A DNA stretch of 64,000 nucleotides, from positions 372,001 to 436,000 of the forward strand of contig JALJCO010007928.1 of NCBI GenBank assembly GCA_023101725.1, written 5' to 3'. This DNA comes from Atherinomorus stipes. Taxonomy: Eukaryota; Chordata; Actinopteri; Atheriniformes; Atherinidae. The notes under the pieces are model-generated. The model made no database searches. It saw only the letters and a list, made by a program, of their open reading frames with translations, and was not told where the DNA came from. Below are positions 21,601 through 33,209 of the stretch, piece by piece (the stretch's first letter is position 1; every line of letters begins with the position of its first letter). Both the position numbers and the translations under genes were made by a program.

Positions 21601-24600
21601 TAGATCCTGCCCTCCAAGTACAACAGGAAGGAGCAAACCAGCCAACAGAGGAGCAGAAGCTCCAGAGACGGGATCTGACGCCAGAGGATGAGCAGGAAAT
21701 CTGGAAAGACATCACCCTTACCCAGTATGAACACAAATACTGAACAAGACTCCTTCTCACCCTTTGTTTCTTTTTTTTTTTATATCTAGAAATACTCCTT
21801 CATGCTAAAATGGGGTATATTTGGATGTATGAGACCTACATAATGGTTGTACAGCGAGGAAGATCGCTCTCTGCAACTAAATCTCTTCATTTTGTGTTTT
21901 CAGCCTGCAGAGGATTCTGGGTGTTGCATCGCTTGACGAGGTTTTAGAGCAGCGTTGCATAAATCCGCAGAACATCATTCATAATATGACAAAAGTTAAC
22001 AAGCACGGAGTTGTCACGCTGGATAACAAGACAAGTAGGTTTACTCATCACCAACAAATAGTCCTAAACTGAGATTGTATCGGATGCATAAGAACTGCCC
22101 AATATGTCAAATTTACCGTCAAAGTTATCGGCCCGATAATTATTGTGCATCCCTAACTAATATAGACGGTGTTTGGTAACGAATCAGCTGAATGCTGTGT
22201 TTTTGTTTGTTTTTCCAAATCTGTGGGGCATGGGCATAACATAAGGCTGCACCCACCATGCAACATTATTACGTCCCTCACAGTACTGGATCTGCATTTT
22301 TCTAATTTTGCACAAGGAGTGAATATTACATCATTTTAAGCTTCAATATCAGTATAAGCTGTGAGAAGCAGAAAATGATCAGTTGAAATTTTTCATTTGT
22401 CTACCACTATAAAAGTTCAACAGATGTTCCCACATGGGAGTTTTGCGGGAGGAACTCTGTATGAGAAAACATCAAAACGCTGTCAAATTTTATGTATTGG
22501 TGCACGTTTTCCTGATGTGTGGCTGTAATGCACATGGTGTTTTAACATGTTGACTATTCTTATCACAAGTTTTAAAAAAAATCACAATCAGCATGATTGA
22601 TCAGTAGGACTGTATCACAACCTGTCAACTCTTCACTAGATGATCTTCCACACTGGGTTCTGTCTGCCATGAAGAGCCTGGCCAACTGTGAGTAGCAGCT
22701 TCTATAAACTCCCTTCGCAACTTTAAACAATATAAACCTTAAAACTTGTATTTAAAACAATAAATTCATTTTCTAAAAAAATATTTCTAAGATAGAAAAT
22801 TCAAACTAAACAAAAAAAAAGAAGTTTCTGTAAACGTAAAACCTTGAAAAGCAGCTCGGCTTCCTGGTGTTTGTTTTCAGGGCCGAAGTATGACAGCGAC
22901 CAGCCGTCCTATCCTGGATTTGAAAGAGATGTCTTCAAAACTGTGTCCGACTACTTCTACAGCCTTCCACAGCCGCTACTCACATACGAACTGTACGAAC
23001 TGTTTATCAACGTGTTGGGTAGGTTTGCCGTTTCATCTTCTTGGTTTTTGTGGGACTGAATGAACAAACAGGGCCCGCTGCAGGACCTTGTTTCACGGTT
23101 GTGTTGATGTTTCTGGTGTGAGTTGACTGCTTAATGTCTAACCGTGCCTTGTACTCCTAACACAGTTTGTGGAGTGCTAACAGAAAAGCTGTACGAGCAG
23201 CTGTACATGAGTGTGGACTGATGTTTGTGTTGTCTGTGACCAGCTGAAGTCTGAATTAACTAAACTCTCCCGTCCCCTTCACGTCTGCTTGCACTGACAC
23301 TCTGCCTGCTCTGCTCGCCTCTTCCTGCCTCTCTCTCTGCGTCTGCATCTGCTTTCAGTGTTTTGTGGGTATGTCACGGCGCCCGCTAAGCTCCAGCATG
23401 GGAAGCGCAAGATGCCCGATCTTCCAGCTGTTCCTCCTCCAGCGAAGTCATCGTTTCGCTCCACGGAGTGTCTCCTCTTGTCTCTGCTAAGGCAAGGCTC
23501 GTGCGATGAGGCAGAGTCGCCCATGAGCGAGGTGCTGAGCGGGAAACTGCAGTCACGGCTAGCAGCTCTGAAAGGAGACGAGGACGGTCAGTTAGGAGGC
23601 AGCTGCAGCAGCCTCAGTGCAGTTGGATCTATGAAACCTCAAACCAGGAGCTGCTCTCTGGAAAACATCCTGGATGACTCTGCACCTCTCGCCCGGCAGC
23701 AGCTGTTCGTTTCCAGCGACAGTCTGGCATCCTTCTCGCAAAGCAAGAAGGGCCAGGACGACGGTCCTGCTGCTGCCGCTCGGGAAAGTCCCCCAGACTT
23801 CACATCTGCATTCAAAACAAGCCAAGTTATTGGAAGAACCCCCCCAGGACCTACAGTTCAGAACTGCCTGCCTGTGGTTTCCACAGCTGGAGCTGCACAG
23901 AGGTTGCGCTCCTCGCGACCTCGCAGCGTGGGCAGCTGTCTGGACATCGTCGTGGAGACCACAGAGGAGGACATCAAAGAGATCAAGTGGCAGGGTCGAG
24001 CAGCCAGCTGCCTCAACGTGAGCACTCCTGCAGGCCAGCATCACTCCTCTGCTTCACGTCCTCTCCTGTCCTATCATCCCTCCTCTTCTTCCCATCATCT
24101 TTTCTCCTCTTTTTCACTGACTGCAACCAAAGTACAAGGGTCCAGCGCTGCCACAGGACCCAGTATGCCCAGATCCGCCTCCAGTACCTGTAATCTTTGG
24201 ACACTGCCTGCACCTGCTGTTGTCCGGCGCTGCCTCAGCTCTCTGGATGTGTCCAAGCCGTCTCAGCCTGTTTTACTGCTCAAGCCTGTCTGTGCGTCCA
24301 CCAGAAACCTCCAGCATTCCCAACCCAAACCCGAGCACAGTAAGACCCTCTTACCTGTCTGCCTGCCATGTCCACGTCCAATCACATTAACCTCATCTAA
24401 CACCTACTAATGTGAGAATTTCTTTTTTTTGACTTGTATTAGAAATGTAACTCAAAGGGCAAAAAGGCATGCAAGTTAAAGAGTGATAGAAAACGGCTTG
24501 TTATTGTGGAGTTGTTTTTTTTGGGGGGGGGGGATTTCAAATTATTTAGGATAACGTGTCATTTCCAACAGGCAAACTCTGCTGGAGAACAGTGAAGCAA

Positions 24601-27600
24601 CTTCCTCATTGGCCAACAATTATAATTCTTTCTTCATCCATTTGGGGCTGACTCCAGAGTAAAGAAGAGGATTAGGGCCACTGAAAAAAAAAATGAAATT
24701 CTGAGATTAAAGTCCGATTCTGAGAAAAAAAGTCAGAACTCTGACTTTTCGGAAATTGAGAAAAAAAAATGTTTTTTTTTTTTTAATGTTTTGGAAAAAA
24801 GTCAGAATTCTGACTATATCAGAATTTAATTTTTTTTTCCCCAGTGGCCCTAATCCTCTTCCATACCAGAGCAAATCCTCATAGACTCCCATGTTAAAAA
24901 GGCCAGCTTCACAGCAGAAATAAACATGTTTGCAGTACAAATAAACATGTTTACAGCTTTGTGCAAAAAATCATTTTAGGTTTAATAGGTCAAGCTTAGC
25001 TTCATGTTAACTGTGAGGCAGGTGATATATATATATAAATATTTATTTTTTTAATAAATAACTCATCTGTTTAGATGTTATTTAATCTTGAAATTACACA
25101 TAATTAAGGGTGTGACTTTTTCAGAAATTGAGAAAAAAAAAAATCCTGAATTTTTTTTTTAAATGTTCTGGAAAAAAAGTCAGAATTCTGACTTTTTTGG
25201 GAATTGAAAAAAAAAAAAAAAAAATTAAGGGTGCGACCTTTTGATTGTCATGCGGCAGACCGGGTGCCGGTTTTAGCCATGGAGGCTAATAGTTGCTCCC
25301 AGGAAGGCCTCGGCATGTAGCAGAGTTTCACAACGGTGGTTTTTAGCTGGTTAACAGCGAGTCTGAGCATATCTTACCTTCAGACCGCCCATCTTTATTT
25401 GTTCCTGTCCACTTCAGATCAGCTCGGTTAGCATTAGCTTGGCGGTCAATCATTTGCCCCGCGTGATGACAGGCTAACACGGCAAGATGGCGACGGTGGA
25501 AATCACCCAACTGGCTTCACTTTCAGCTCTTCAGACTTAATCAGACACTACTTCCTTTTTTTTTTTATACAGTCTTTAGTTATCTCCCAAAAAAGTCTTC
25601 CTTTGGTACCTTTTAGTATTCTGAATGTAGAGAAATAAGTGAGCAAAAATATAAATAAAATGCTTTCTTTCCTCCAAGCACCCTCATAGATATAGGATTG
25701 CATGGCTCTCTTTTGATTTTGACTTTCCTGTTGCAGGAAGCTACAAACCCAAAATGTGGTTTAAAAATATCTTCCAAACTACAGTCGTCCTCAAAATTAT
25801 TCATACCCTTCCATTGAAGAAAAGGCTAAATTCATAGTAGAAATTCATATAACAAGAAAATAAGGAAACTAATAATAAATAAAAATGTACAAAAATATAA
25901 TTTAGTGAAATAAAATTTTGCTTTTGGAACTTAAAAAAAATGAATAAATAAACAAAACTGTCCCAGACCAAGTAGAGCACCCGGCAGTGAGCCAAAATAT
26001 CAAAGGATGCAGAAATCTTATTGAACAATACAGAAACACCTGACTGCCTCAAAGTGCCCTATCATGCTTACTTACTTGTTTTATTTCTTGTGTGTTTGTT
26101 TTTGATATTTCTGTTGACCCACAATGCAAAATCAATGTCATGAATTTTATAGAATTTTTATTTATTATTACTTTTGTCAATTTTAACTTATTTCACTGAC
26201 AACTGATTTTTTTTTTTTTTGTCTTTAATGGGAGGGAATGAATAATTTTGAGGATGACTGTACCTGCAAACATGATGGGAAAGGCAATATCAGGTCTGTC
26301 AATATCAGAATATCTATTTAATATAAACAGTAACAGATGACACACTGCACTCTAGTGCACGCTGCTTCTACAGATACAACATGCCCTTAAATCTTACCCA
26401 ACTCATCTCGCATTGTAGTTGTAGTTGCTTCATCTCATCATTCATCCATTCATTTGTCTAATCCAGGGAAGTGATGGATGACAGGGATAGGAAGTAGTGA
26501 TTCTAGTGTTTGCTTGTCAGCTGACTGACGAGCTGAATCGTGCGTCGTCATAACAACATGACTGTGTTTGTGCATGTAGGTGTTCTCCAGCCTCAGTGTG
26601 AGCGTGTAGCCGTTGAGGCTTTGCAGCTTTGCACCCTTCTCCTTCCTCCTGCCTCCCGCAGGAAGTTGCAGCTCTTAATGAGGATGATGTCACGCATCAG
26701 CCAAAATGTGGACATGCCTCGCCTCCACCCCGCCATCGGTACCCGAACGCTGGTAAGAAACTGACTCATCCATGCTATAATTTATACTGTAAATCTCCAA
26801 AAACCTCCCAGAATGCAGGAAGCACTGATATTTTCTCATGTATAGTCATTTAAATAGATTCTTTTCAACCACATTAGTTTTTTTTCTTTACTCATTTGTG
26901 TTTTAGTGGTGTTTCTGATGGGTTTTGTTTACTTTTTTGTGGTTTTTCAGATGGTTCACACATTTTCCGGCTGTGTGCTGAGCAGTGCTGAAGAGTGTGA
27001 CTTGGACGAGCTTTTGGCTACCAGACTGGTGTCATTTCTGATGGACCATCAAGAAAACATCCTCTCAGTCCCAGAATACCTGCTCAGTGCGATCAGTGAT
27101 CACGTACAATACCTACGTACAGCACAGGTACCATACACATTTAAACTGTTTTCTATTTGAACAAATGTAATCAGATCATAATTCATTATACTCTAATACA
27201 AAATATAGTTTTTCAGAAATAAACCATTCAAGTAAATGCATATGGATGCCATCTGAATATTTCACTTCTAAATAATTTATATCCTTCAGCTTCTGCTACG
27301 AAGAACTGCTGAAGTTGTCAGTTTTGTACAATGGCTGAATGATGCTACAGTTATCAGAGACATACTGATGTTTACTGTCCTCCTAGGTCCCCGTTGACTC
27401 TGTTCCCAACACCAATGACAGCGAGCCGATCTGCGTGCCGGTACCGATGTACGCCTTCTGCCGTCAGATAAGTGGTGCAGAGTTTGAACAGCAAAAGCTG
27501 GAATCTTCTCAGAAAGCCATGGAGGAGTTGCTGGAGATCCTGCTGACAGACCAAAACATGAATGAGAAGAGCAGGCGCAAGAAACTCAAGCAGGTAATAA

Positions 27601-28236
27601 AACCCTCCATGAGCCTGGATTTTCTCAGGACATACTGCAACTACATTACAGACGAAGATTTAATGGTATTTCTGCATCATGGGATGTCTTCACCGCAGTT
27701 AGCACAGTTCTTTATAAATGAATTTACTGGAGGTTATTTTGACACCCTCAGGCTTCCTAAAGAGGCCTGCCATCCCACTCCTCATTATTCCCGCTTTTCC
27801 ATTTGCAGAAAAATGCTTCTTTATTCCCGTATTGGACGTTCTGTGATGAACACTTTTAGTGTGTACGATCGTCATTGCTGCTGCTCCACAGCATCCATGC
27901 ATTGTTTCCTGCTGCTTATTGTTGCCTTTGCTGCAGTTTCTTTTTAAATTTTTTTTTTTAATTGAAATTTCAGATCAGACATTCATTTCCAAAACATCAA
28001 ATGCACATACATCTTTCCTATGTTGACTGTCCTAAATGCCAAAGTGGTATTTTTATATTACTAAAATTATTCTAAATGAAGGAAATACAATACATCCTTT
28101 GCTTCAGTTTCAGAAGCAGTACCCAGACATCTACAGACGTCGATTCCCCTCCTCAGACAGGGAGAACCAGACCGACAACCAGCCAAAGATAAAGCCCCCC
28201 TCCTCACCATCAGGAAGACCAAAGCATTCAGCCTGA
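18652..28236 (+). CDS. depdc1: depdc1, DEP domain-containing protein 1A
   Basis: Mitosis-associated protein with a DEP domain and a RhoGAP-like region; the human protein acts in cell-cycle progression and as a transcriptional co-repressor. Twelve coding exons: 18652-18699, 20956-21221, 21314-21452, 21594-21724, 21904-22034, 22640-22687, 22881-23018, 23359-24339, 26580-26752, 26951-27127, 27387-27593 and 28108-28236. The joined frame is 2568 nt, 855 residues. Exon 1 encodes a short tail with GPYRATKL. Exon 2 holds the DEP core ([31 protein letters not shown]). Exons 6-7 and 9-10 hold the RhoGAP-like part ([32 protein letters not shown]). The last exon ends in a basic tail. The next gene, rpe65, is its neighbour in human too. 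Confidence 0.95.
20148..20860. repeat. Degraded nested MITEs in depdc1 intron 1
   Basis: A 'gggatgcattatttgg' end at 20153 and a 'gaatccgtgcatctct' end near 20834-20850 appear to bracket this stretch. Within it is a left-complete copy of the TAGGGGTGGG hairpin element (20302-20522), containing a perfect TCTCGCGAGA at 20458-20467, whose right arm is cut off. Confidence 0.5.
23359..24339 (+). CDS. depdc1: depdc1 exon 8, symmetric 981-nt cassette exon
   Basis: This exon starts and ends in the same phase and is 327 codons long. The flanking exons also join in frame without it: exon 7 ends in G and exon 9 begins GT, giving Gly, so NVLG continues to VLQPQCERV. Human DEPDC1 has a long isoform with, and a short isoform without, the equivalent exon. 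Skipping here would give a 528-residue protein. The exon begins with [10 protein letters not shown], contains [11 protein letters not shown] as in the human exon, and is otherwise Ser-rich and probably disordered. Confidence 0.88.
24664..24861. mobile_element. Element with GAAGAGGATTAGGGCCACTG inverted ends, copy 1
   Basis: A 20-base terminus GAAGAGGATTAGGGCCACTG at 24664 is matched by its exact inverse ending at 24861. The short interior consists of A and T runs alternating with GTCAGAATTCTGACTT-like palindromes. A larger copy is at 46735-47355, and a related internal block lies near 25110-25230. It lies in depdc1 intron 8. Confidence 0.75.
25790..26262. mobile_element. TA-flanked MITE, ~500 bp family, copy 4
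   Basis: Begins 'acagtcgtcctcaaaattat' and ends with the inverse 'ataattttgaggatgactgt', with TA on both sides. It is inside depdc1 intron 8. Confidence 0.85.
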
Positions 28237-29355
28237 GGAATTAAACCACTGAAGAAGCTGCAGGATTTCTGCTCACGTTGCACTCCAAATCTTTTTTTTT
28301 TCTTTTTTAGCCCCTTTGCAGCTATAAATATTGTTACATTGAAAATGCCGGGGGGGTTACCGTATGTATTTATATAATGGGAGTATATGTGTGGACATGG
28401 ACAGCTACGGTAGTTATTAGCAGGTAAACGGATGGGACGCCTTTTAAACTCTTCTTTTTCATTTTACTGAAAAATTTGTCTCTGCACCCCATTTTATTTG
28501 ATTTTGCTGTTAATTGTTTGTGTGTAAGATTTAGATTTGGGAGAAAAATATGCAATTCAGTCTACAAGGGAGTTTAAGATTTATTTAATTTATTCATTGG
28601 AGCATAGTTGTAGAAATATTTGTCATGCATAGTTTTTCAGACTAGTTTTCATTAGCTTCTGATGTTCAACCTTATCTTTTTCGGAGTTTATTCTCGTTAA
28701 ACGCTCCTTTTTTTCCCCTTGCAATCGTAATGTGCTTTTAAACAGGTTTAATTTTGTTTCACCACCCCAACTTTTTCATATTTACCTCCAGGCAGTTAAA
28801 ACAGAGCCAGTCATACCTGGTTTATTTTGCACTGTGTGTAGGTGGTTTTCTTTTTAAAAAAATATTACAATGGTTCATTTGTAGACATTTCCCAAAACCT
28901 GCCAGCTGTTGGGTTCCAGTAGTTTGTAATAAAAGGTTCATAAAAATGTTTTTTGACAGGTTGGCTAATAATTCTGTGGCATTAATGTGTGACATTATAA
29001 GACAGTACTTCAGCACTGACTGGCTGCTGAATAAAAGGCAAACGTTCAGTTTTCTTCAGCACATGATGCTAACAGGTATCTGGTCGGCTAAAGGTCTTTA
29101 CAGATTCTGCATCATGTCAAGTGTTCGAGGAAATGTAAAGAATATAACTTTTTTTTTTTTTATCTTGGATTATATGAAGTATTAGTTATAACCTGTTTAT
29201 ACCTCAGATAAAATGGTTTGTGTGTGTGTGTGTAAGCATAAATGCATTCATCAACAGTGTTTTTAGCTTTAACATCGGAGTGTATAAAGTGCACCAACTT
29301 TTCAGTGTTTACTATGCAAAGTCCTGGGAAATAAAGCTGTTTAGCTCTGTGTGAC
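28237..29355 (+). other. depdc1: depdc1 3' untranslated region and poly(A) signal
   Basis: A non-coding stretch follows the depdc1 stop. A canonical AATAAA at 29330-29335 is followed by a T/G-containing stretch and is the best poly(A) signal candidate. A short GT microsatellite lies near 29217-29233. An open frame at 28754-29185 has no recognisable homology and is treated as chance. Confidence 0.6.
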
Positions 29356-29937
29356 TCAGCTGTCTATACTACGAGTATGTTATCACCGCTGCTGGTTTAT
29401 TCTGGCCTGATTCTCAGGCTTAATTGTCAAGTTTTAACTAAACCTGAAGAAGCAGACAAGCCTGAGAATATCCACTTTAATCTGGACGGCTGCTTGTTTA
29501 TCAGCATTTACTTCGCATTAACCATTTGTCAGCCATTTAACCTCTTAATGCTTGAATTTACTTGTAATTGTAAAAAATGAACATAGGAAAAAGACTGGAG
29601 TGAAAATACAATGAAATGATTATTAGTTTAAAAGTAAATACATGAAGGAAAAAATAAATGAAAAGACTCAACCTCAGATAAGCAACAAGAACATGGAAAT
29701 GAATGGATAATAAATGAAAAGAAAAGTGGTTTCTCTCAAATTTGTTGCAATGGGAATCATAATCAAATTAAATCTCAAATTTGGGTGTAACAGCTCAGGT
29801 CAAAATCAGACTGAGCCTCCTTAAAGTTTAGTTAACTGTATCCTCACCTTAAAATATTTCTTCACACTGAATCATTTTAATTGAAAGAACTCGATCACAT
29901 TTACTCATTGGTGGTCTGAACCAGTGCAGTGTGATTA

Positions 29938-30140
29938 AATGACATCTGGTAGCAAAGATGGGTAGAAAATGACTTCAAATGCCAAGCACAGCTGTGAGTG
30001 GACGGTGGCTGTCAGTGGCCATAATTCTTCCTGACATAAACATTTTTATCTGCGGGTGGATCCAGTGGCCTCAAGTGCAGCATGACTGCAAGTTAAATAC
30101 TTCACATGTACATGTGTACTGTCTTCTTCTACGGTCCTTT
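29938..30140. mobile_element. Partial GGTACAGTATG-family element
   Basis: Matches the middle of the TTAA elements at 5644-6155 and 34545-35071 ('gacatctggtagcaaagatg', 'gcgggtggatccagtggcct'). Terminal repeats are missing. Confidence 0.55.
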
Positions 30141-30169
30141 TAAAGTATTTTTCCAAATATGCTCTAGCT

Positions 30170-30380
30170 CAGGGGTGCCCATAGTCGGTCCTTGAGGGCC
30201 GCTTTCTTGTAGGTTTTCAATGGTTCCTGCTTCAACACACCTGATTTAAATTAAATGGATCCAACAGCCTATGAAGTTCCACACAATGACTCATTAATTT
30301 GAGCCAGGTGTGTTGGAGCAGGGAAACACAGAAAAGCTGCAGGATTGTGGCACCTCGGGGACCGGAGATGGACACCCCTG
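30170..30380. mobile_element. hAT-like MITE (CAGGGGTGCCC family), complete copy
   Basis: A 211-bp element beginning CAGGGGTGCCCATAG and ending GGACACCCCTG, flanked by CTCTAGCT on the left and CTCTGGCT on the right, an 8-base duplication with one mismatch. It has no coding capacity. The target resembles that of the related element after rpe65 (CTCTAGTC). Confidence 0.8.
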
Positions 30381-30576
30381 CTCTGGCTCCCTTAAAAAAA
30401 GAGACTTTTTGTCTCACTGGATTTTACCTGTATAAATATAGGTTAAATAAAATAAAAAATAAATCAAACAAAGCTGCCACTGCATTTTTGAAGCTCAAAG
30501 CACTTTCACACAGTTTGTCTATTCAGAGACACTGTAGGAAAAGTGTTGGCACAAATGCTGTATTGCATTTGCCATG

Positions 30577-30715
30577 TACAGTTGTGTTTGAAAGTTACGT
30601 ACCCTCCCAATAAAGAAAAGGCTAAATTTGCAATTGTAATAACATCAACTGATAAAAGTAATAATAATTTTGAAAATTACCAAATTATAATTTAGTGAAA
30701 TGAAATATTGGGCAC
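30577..30715. mobile_element. Truncated TA-flanked MITE, copy 5
   Basis: Only the left arm of the 500-bp family remains ('gttgtgtttgaaagttacgt', then 'aaagaaaaggctaaat'). Confidence 0.6.
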
Positions 30716-31760
30716 TGGATTAGGGCTGTTGCTAGTCCAAATAATTCAGGTAAACTTCTCCACACTACATTACTCTGGAGTACTACAGTTTCCACTAAAT
30801 TTGGGGCTAAATTTCTAGCTTGTTTTAAACACTGTAATGTAATTTAATCTCTGTTTAAGTGTCTGTTTGTTGCTTTTTCCAGACCACGGCTGGCCCAAGT
30901 ACACTTCCATTAAAAAAAGTACAACTTCTCTCATGAGTCACTAAATCCCCCTAAAAGTCAACGTCGTTTTTTCTTGTCTTCAGCTCCATCACTGACTTCA
31001 AAACAAGGATGAAAAATAAATCACAGTTTTGAAATAAACTTGAAGTCTTAAAATGTCAGATAGGCCATGTTGGACCAGTTCTTATATCATTTGAAAATAG
31101 AACAGAAAAGCCATGAAAATTGTCATCGTTGTTGTACTTGCAGTGAAACTTCATTCTTTGTACTGAAGATCATGGCAATCCATCCCGCAGTTCAGATATT
31201 TCAGTGTGATCCAAAGCAGCTGTCTCGCAGAACAACACAGCGAGCAACTCAAAGAGAAACAGGATGCAACACAGTATTATAAAACTGTTCAAATTCCTCC
31301 ATATGACCAACTTTTACAGTCAATATTTAGTTCATTCTGTGAAATGAGCCTCGGTCTGATGGATCAGTGTAATGTGACACATCTTTTTTTTTTTTAGCCT
31401 CTATCACTTATCAAAACAGCAGATAATATGAAAAAGAAAAATGAGTAGGCAGATTTTTGCATTCCTGAGATTTTCCCGTTTTCATAACAACCAAGTGGGG
31501 AAAAAAAGTGTTTACCAGAGCTGTCTGGAACTAATTAGACAGAATAGTTTCTCCATGCATATCCCCCTCCAAACAACACCAACATGCTGCTTTTAAAAGT
31601 TGACTTTTATTAGTTTGACCCACATCATTAGTGGGTGCGAGTGCTTGTGTTCCCAGGTTGACAAAGACCTTGTTTAGGTGCCTGCAGAAAATTCTGCATG
31701 GAGCTGAGGGCCAGACGGCTGAAAGGAGAGGAGACAAAGCTGGTTTGTTCAGCTCTGGTT

Positions 31761-31888
31761 AAAGGTGGGGGAGGCGGGGGAAGATGTTTGAGAAGAGAGG
31801 GGGAGCAAAAGCTCTGAAAAGGACAGGAAAGGGGGTGAGGAAGGATGGAAGAGGGGAGGGGAAAATGAAAGAAGGGAGAAGGAGGGCT
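31761..31888 (+). promoter_or_regulatory. rpe65a: Polypurine tract just upstream of rpe65
   Basis: About 128 bases that are almost all A and G on the coding strand, ending about 90 bases before the rpe65 start codon, in the expected promoter or 5' UTR position. Such tracts can form triplex DNA or bind GA-binding factors. No TATA box or clear retinal-factor site was identified nearby, so a regulatory role is only suggested by position. Confidence 0.4.
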
Positions 31889-31979
31889 TAGTTTCCATCC
31901 CTCACCACAGGAGATCTGTTAAGTTGAAACCCAAACTAGCTTCTTTTGCGAACAGAAGGTGTGAAGAGAGTTCAGCAGC

Positions 31980-33172
31980 ATGGTCAGCCGGTGAGCAACT
32001 CTTTTTATCCAAATATTTGAGGGTAGAAAGTTAAATAGTAAATGTAGACGGCTTTTTAAGGTTGAAATTTATTGGTTCTCTGGAATGAAACAAGAGAAAG
32101 CAGCTGGCAGATGCATGTTGTTTTGCTAAAAGGGAACATTTTTGATGATTCATCTGAAGAGATTTCAGTGAAAGCAGCTTTTCCTAAAAGATTTAACTTT
32201 TTTGAAAACTTTAAACAGCAGATAAGGTAAACTTTAGTCAACATTTTAGTAAATTAAAGAGATACACAAGTTAGGCAGTAAAGAAAACACGGAAAAGTCA
32301 TGGATTAGATACCCAAGGAAGATATTTCAACTCTAGTTATATCATATTAAGGAGACAAAGGTGAATTGCTGCATTTTCCACAAACAGATCCAAAATAAAA
32401 GAAGAAAAAAGAAGCTCATAAAGATTAAATGAAATATTAAAAAAGAGAAAAAGCTTGTAATGACATAGAAAAACATAAACCCTAACCCACCACATGGTCT
32501 ATTTAAAGCTGTTTTGTCACAGTTTTTCTCGGTTGATGGAAACCGTTAATAACAACTTGTGAAATATTTTACATTTTTACAAGAGTTACTCATTGTGTCA
32601 GATACCAAGAAAGAATTATCTCTCAGCTAAGCCATATTTCCCACCTGGCTCAGTTATGTTATGAAATTTGTTCTTTTATCGCCTCCAGAGTGGAGCATCC
32701 TGCTGCGGGTTACAAGAAGATCTTTGAGACAGTGGAGGAGCTGAATGAACCCATACCTGCACAGGTCACGGGTAAGAAAACATGACGGAGAACATCCATG
32801 CAGCCAAACAATCATACATACCTGACACTCACCCAAAATTAGATAAAGATTACATTAAGTTTATATGCACCACTAATACAGAGAATATACAGTTAAATTA
32901 GTAAAAGAAAAAAAAATACAGTGCAGGAAGAAGCAAAAGACCAGTCTGGCTTATCTGAAGCCTCCACAGAAAACAATTAAAACATGCAAATTCAAATTAA
33001 CAACTTTGGAGCTAATAATCTGTATTAGCTCAACTTGTATTATGAATAACAAGTCAAACTTAATGAAAGTTGTTTAAAAAAGAAAACTACATGTTCATTA
33101 TATCCTAGAGCCACCTGGATTTTCTTCTTCCTGACAAAGAAAAAAAAAGAAAGAGAGAAAAAAAAGAGCGCC

Positions 33173-33209
<37 letters not shown>

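Noticed and set aside
24707..24940. Minus-strand frame within depdc1 intron 8
   Set aside because: Translates the palindrome-ladder element only.
27594..27947. Extension of depdc1 exon 11 into the intron as coding
   Set aside because: Homology stops exactly at the CAG|GTAATA donor, and the frame resumes at 28108 with FQKQYP as in human DEPDC1.
28754..29185. 143-codon open frame after depdc1
   Set aside because: No recognisable domain, T-rich, and located in the depdc1 3' UTR before its AATAAA.
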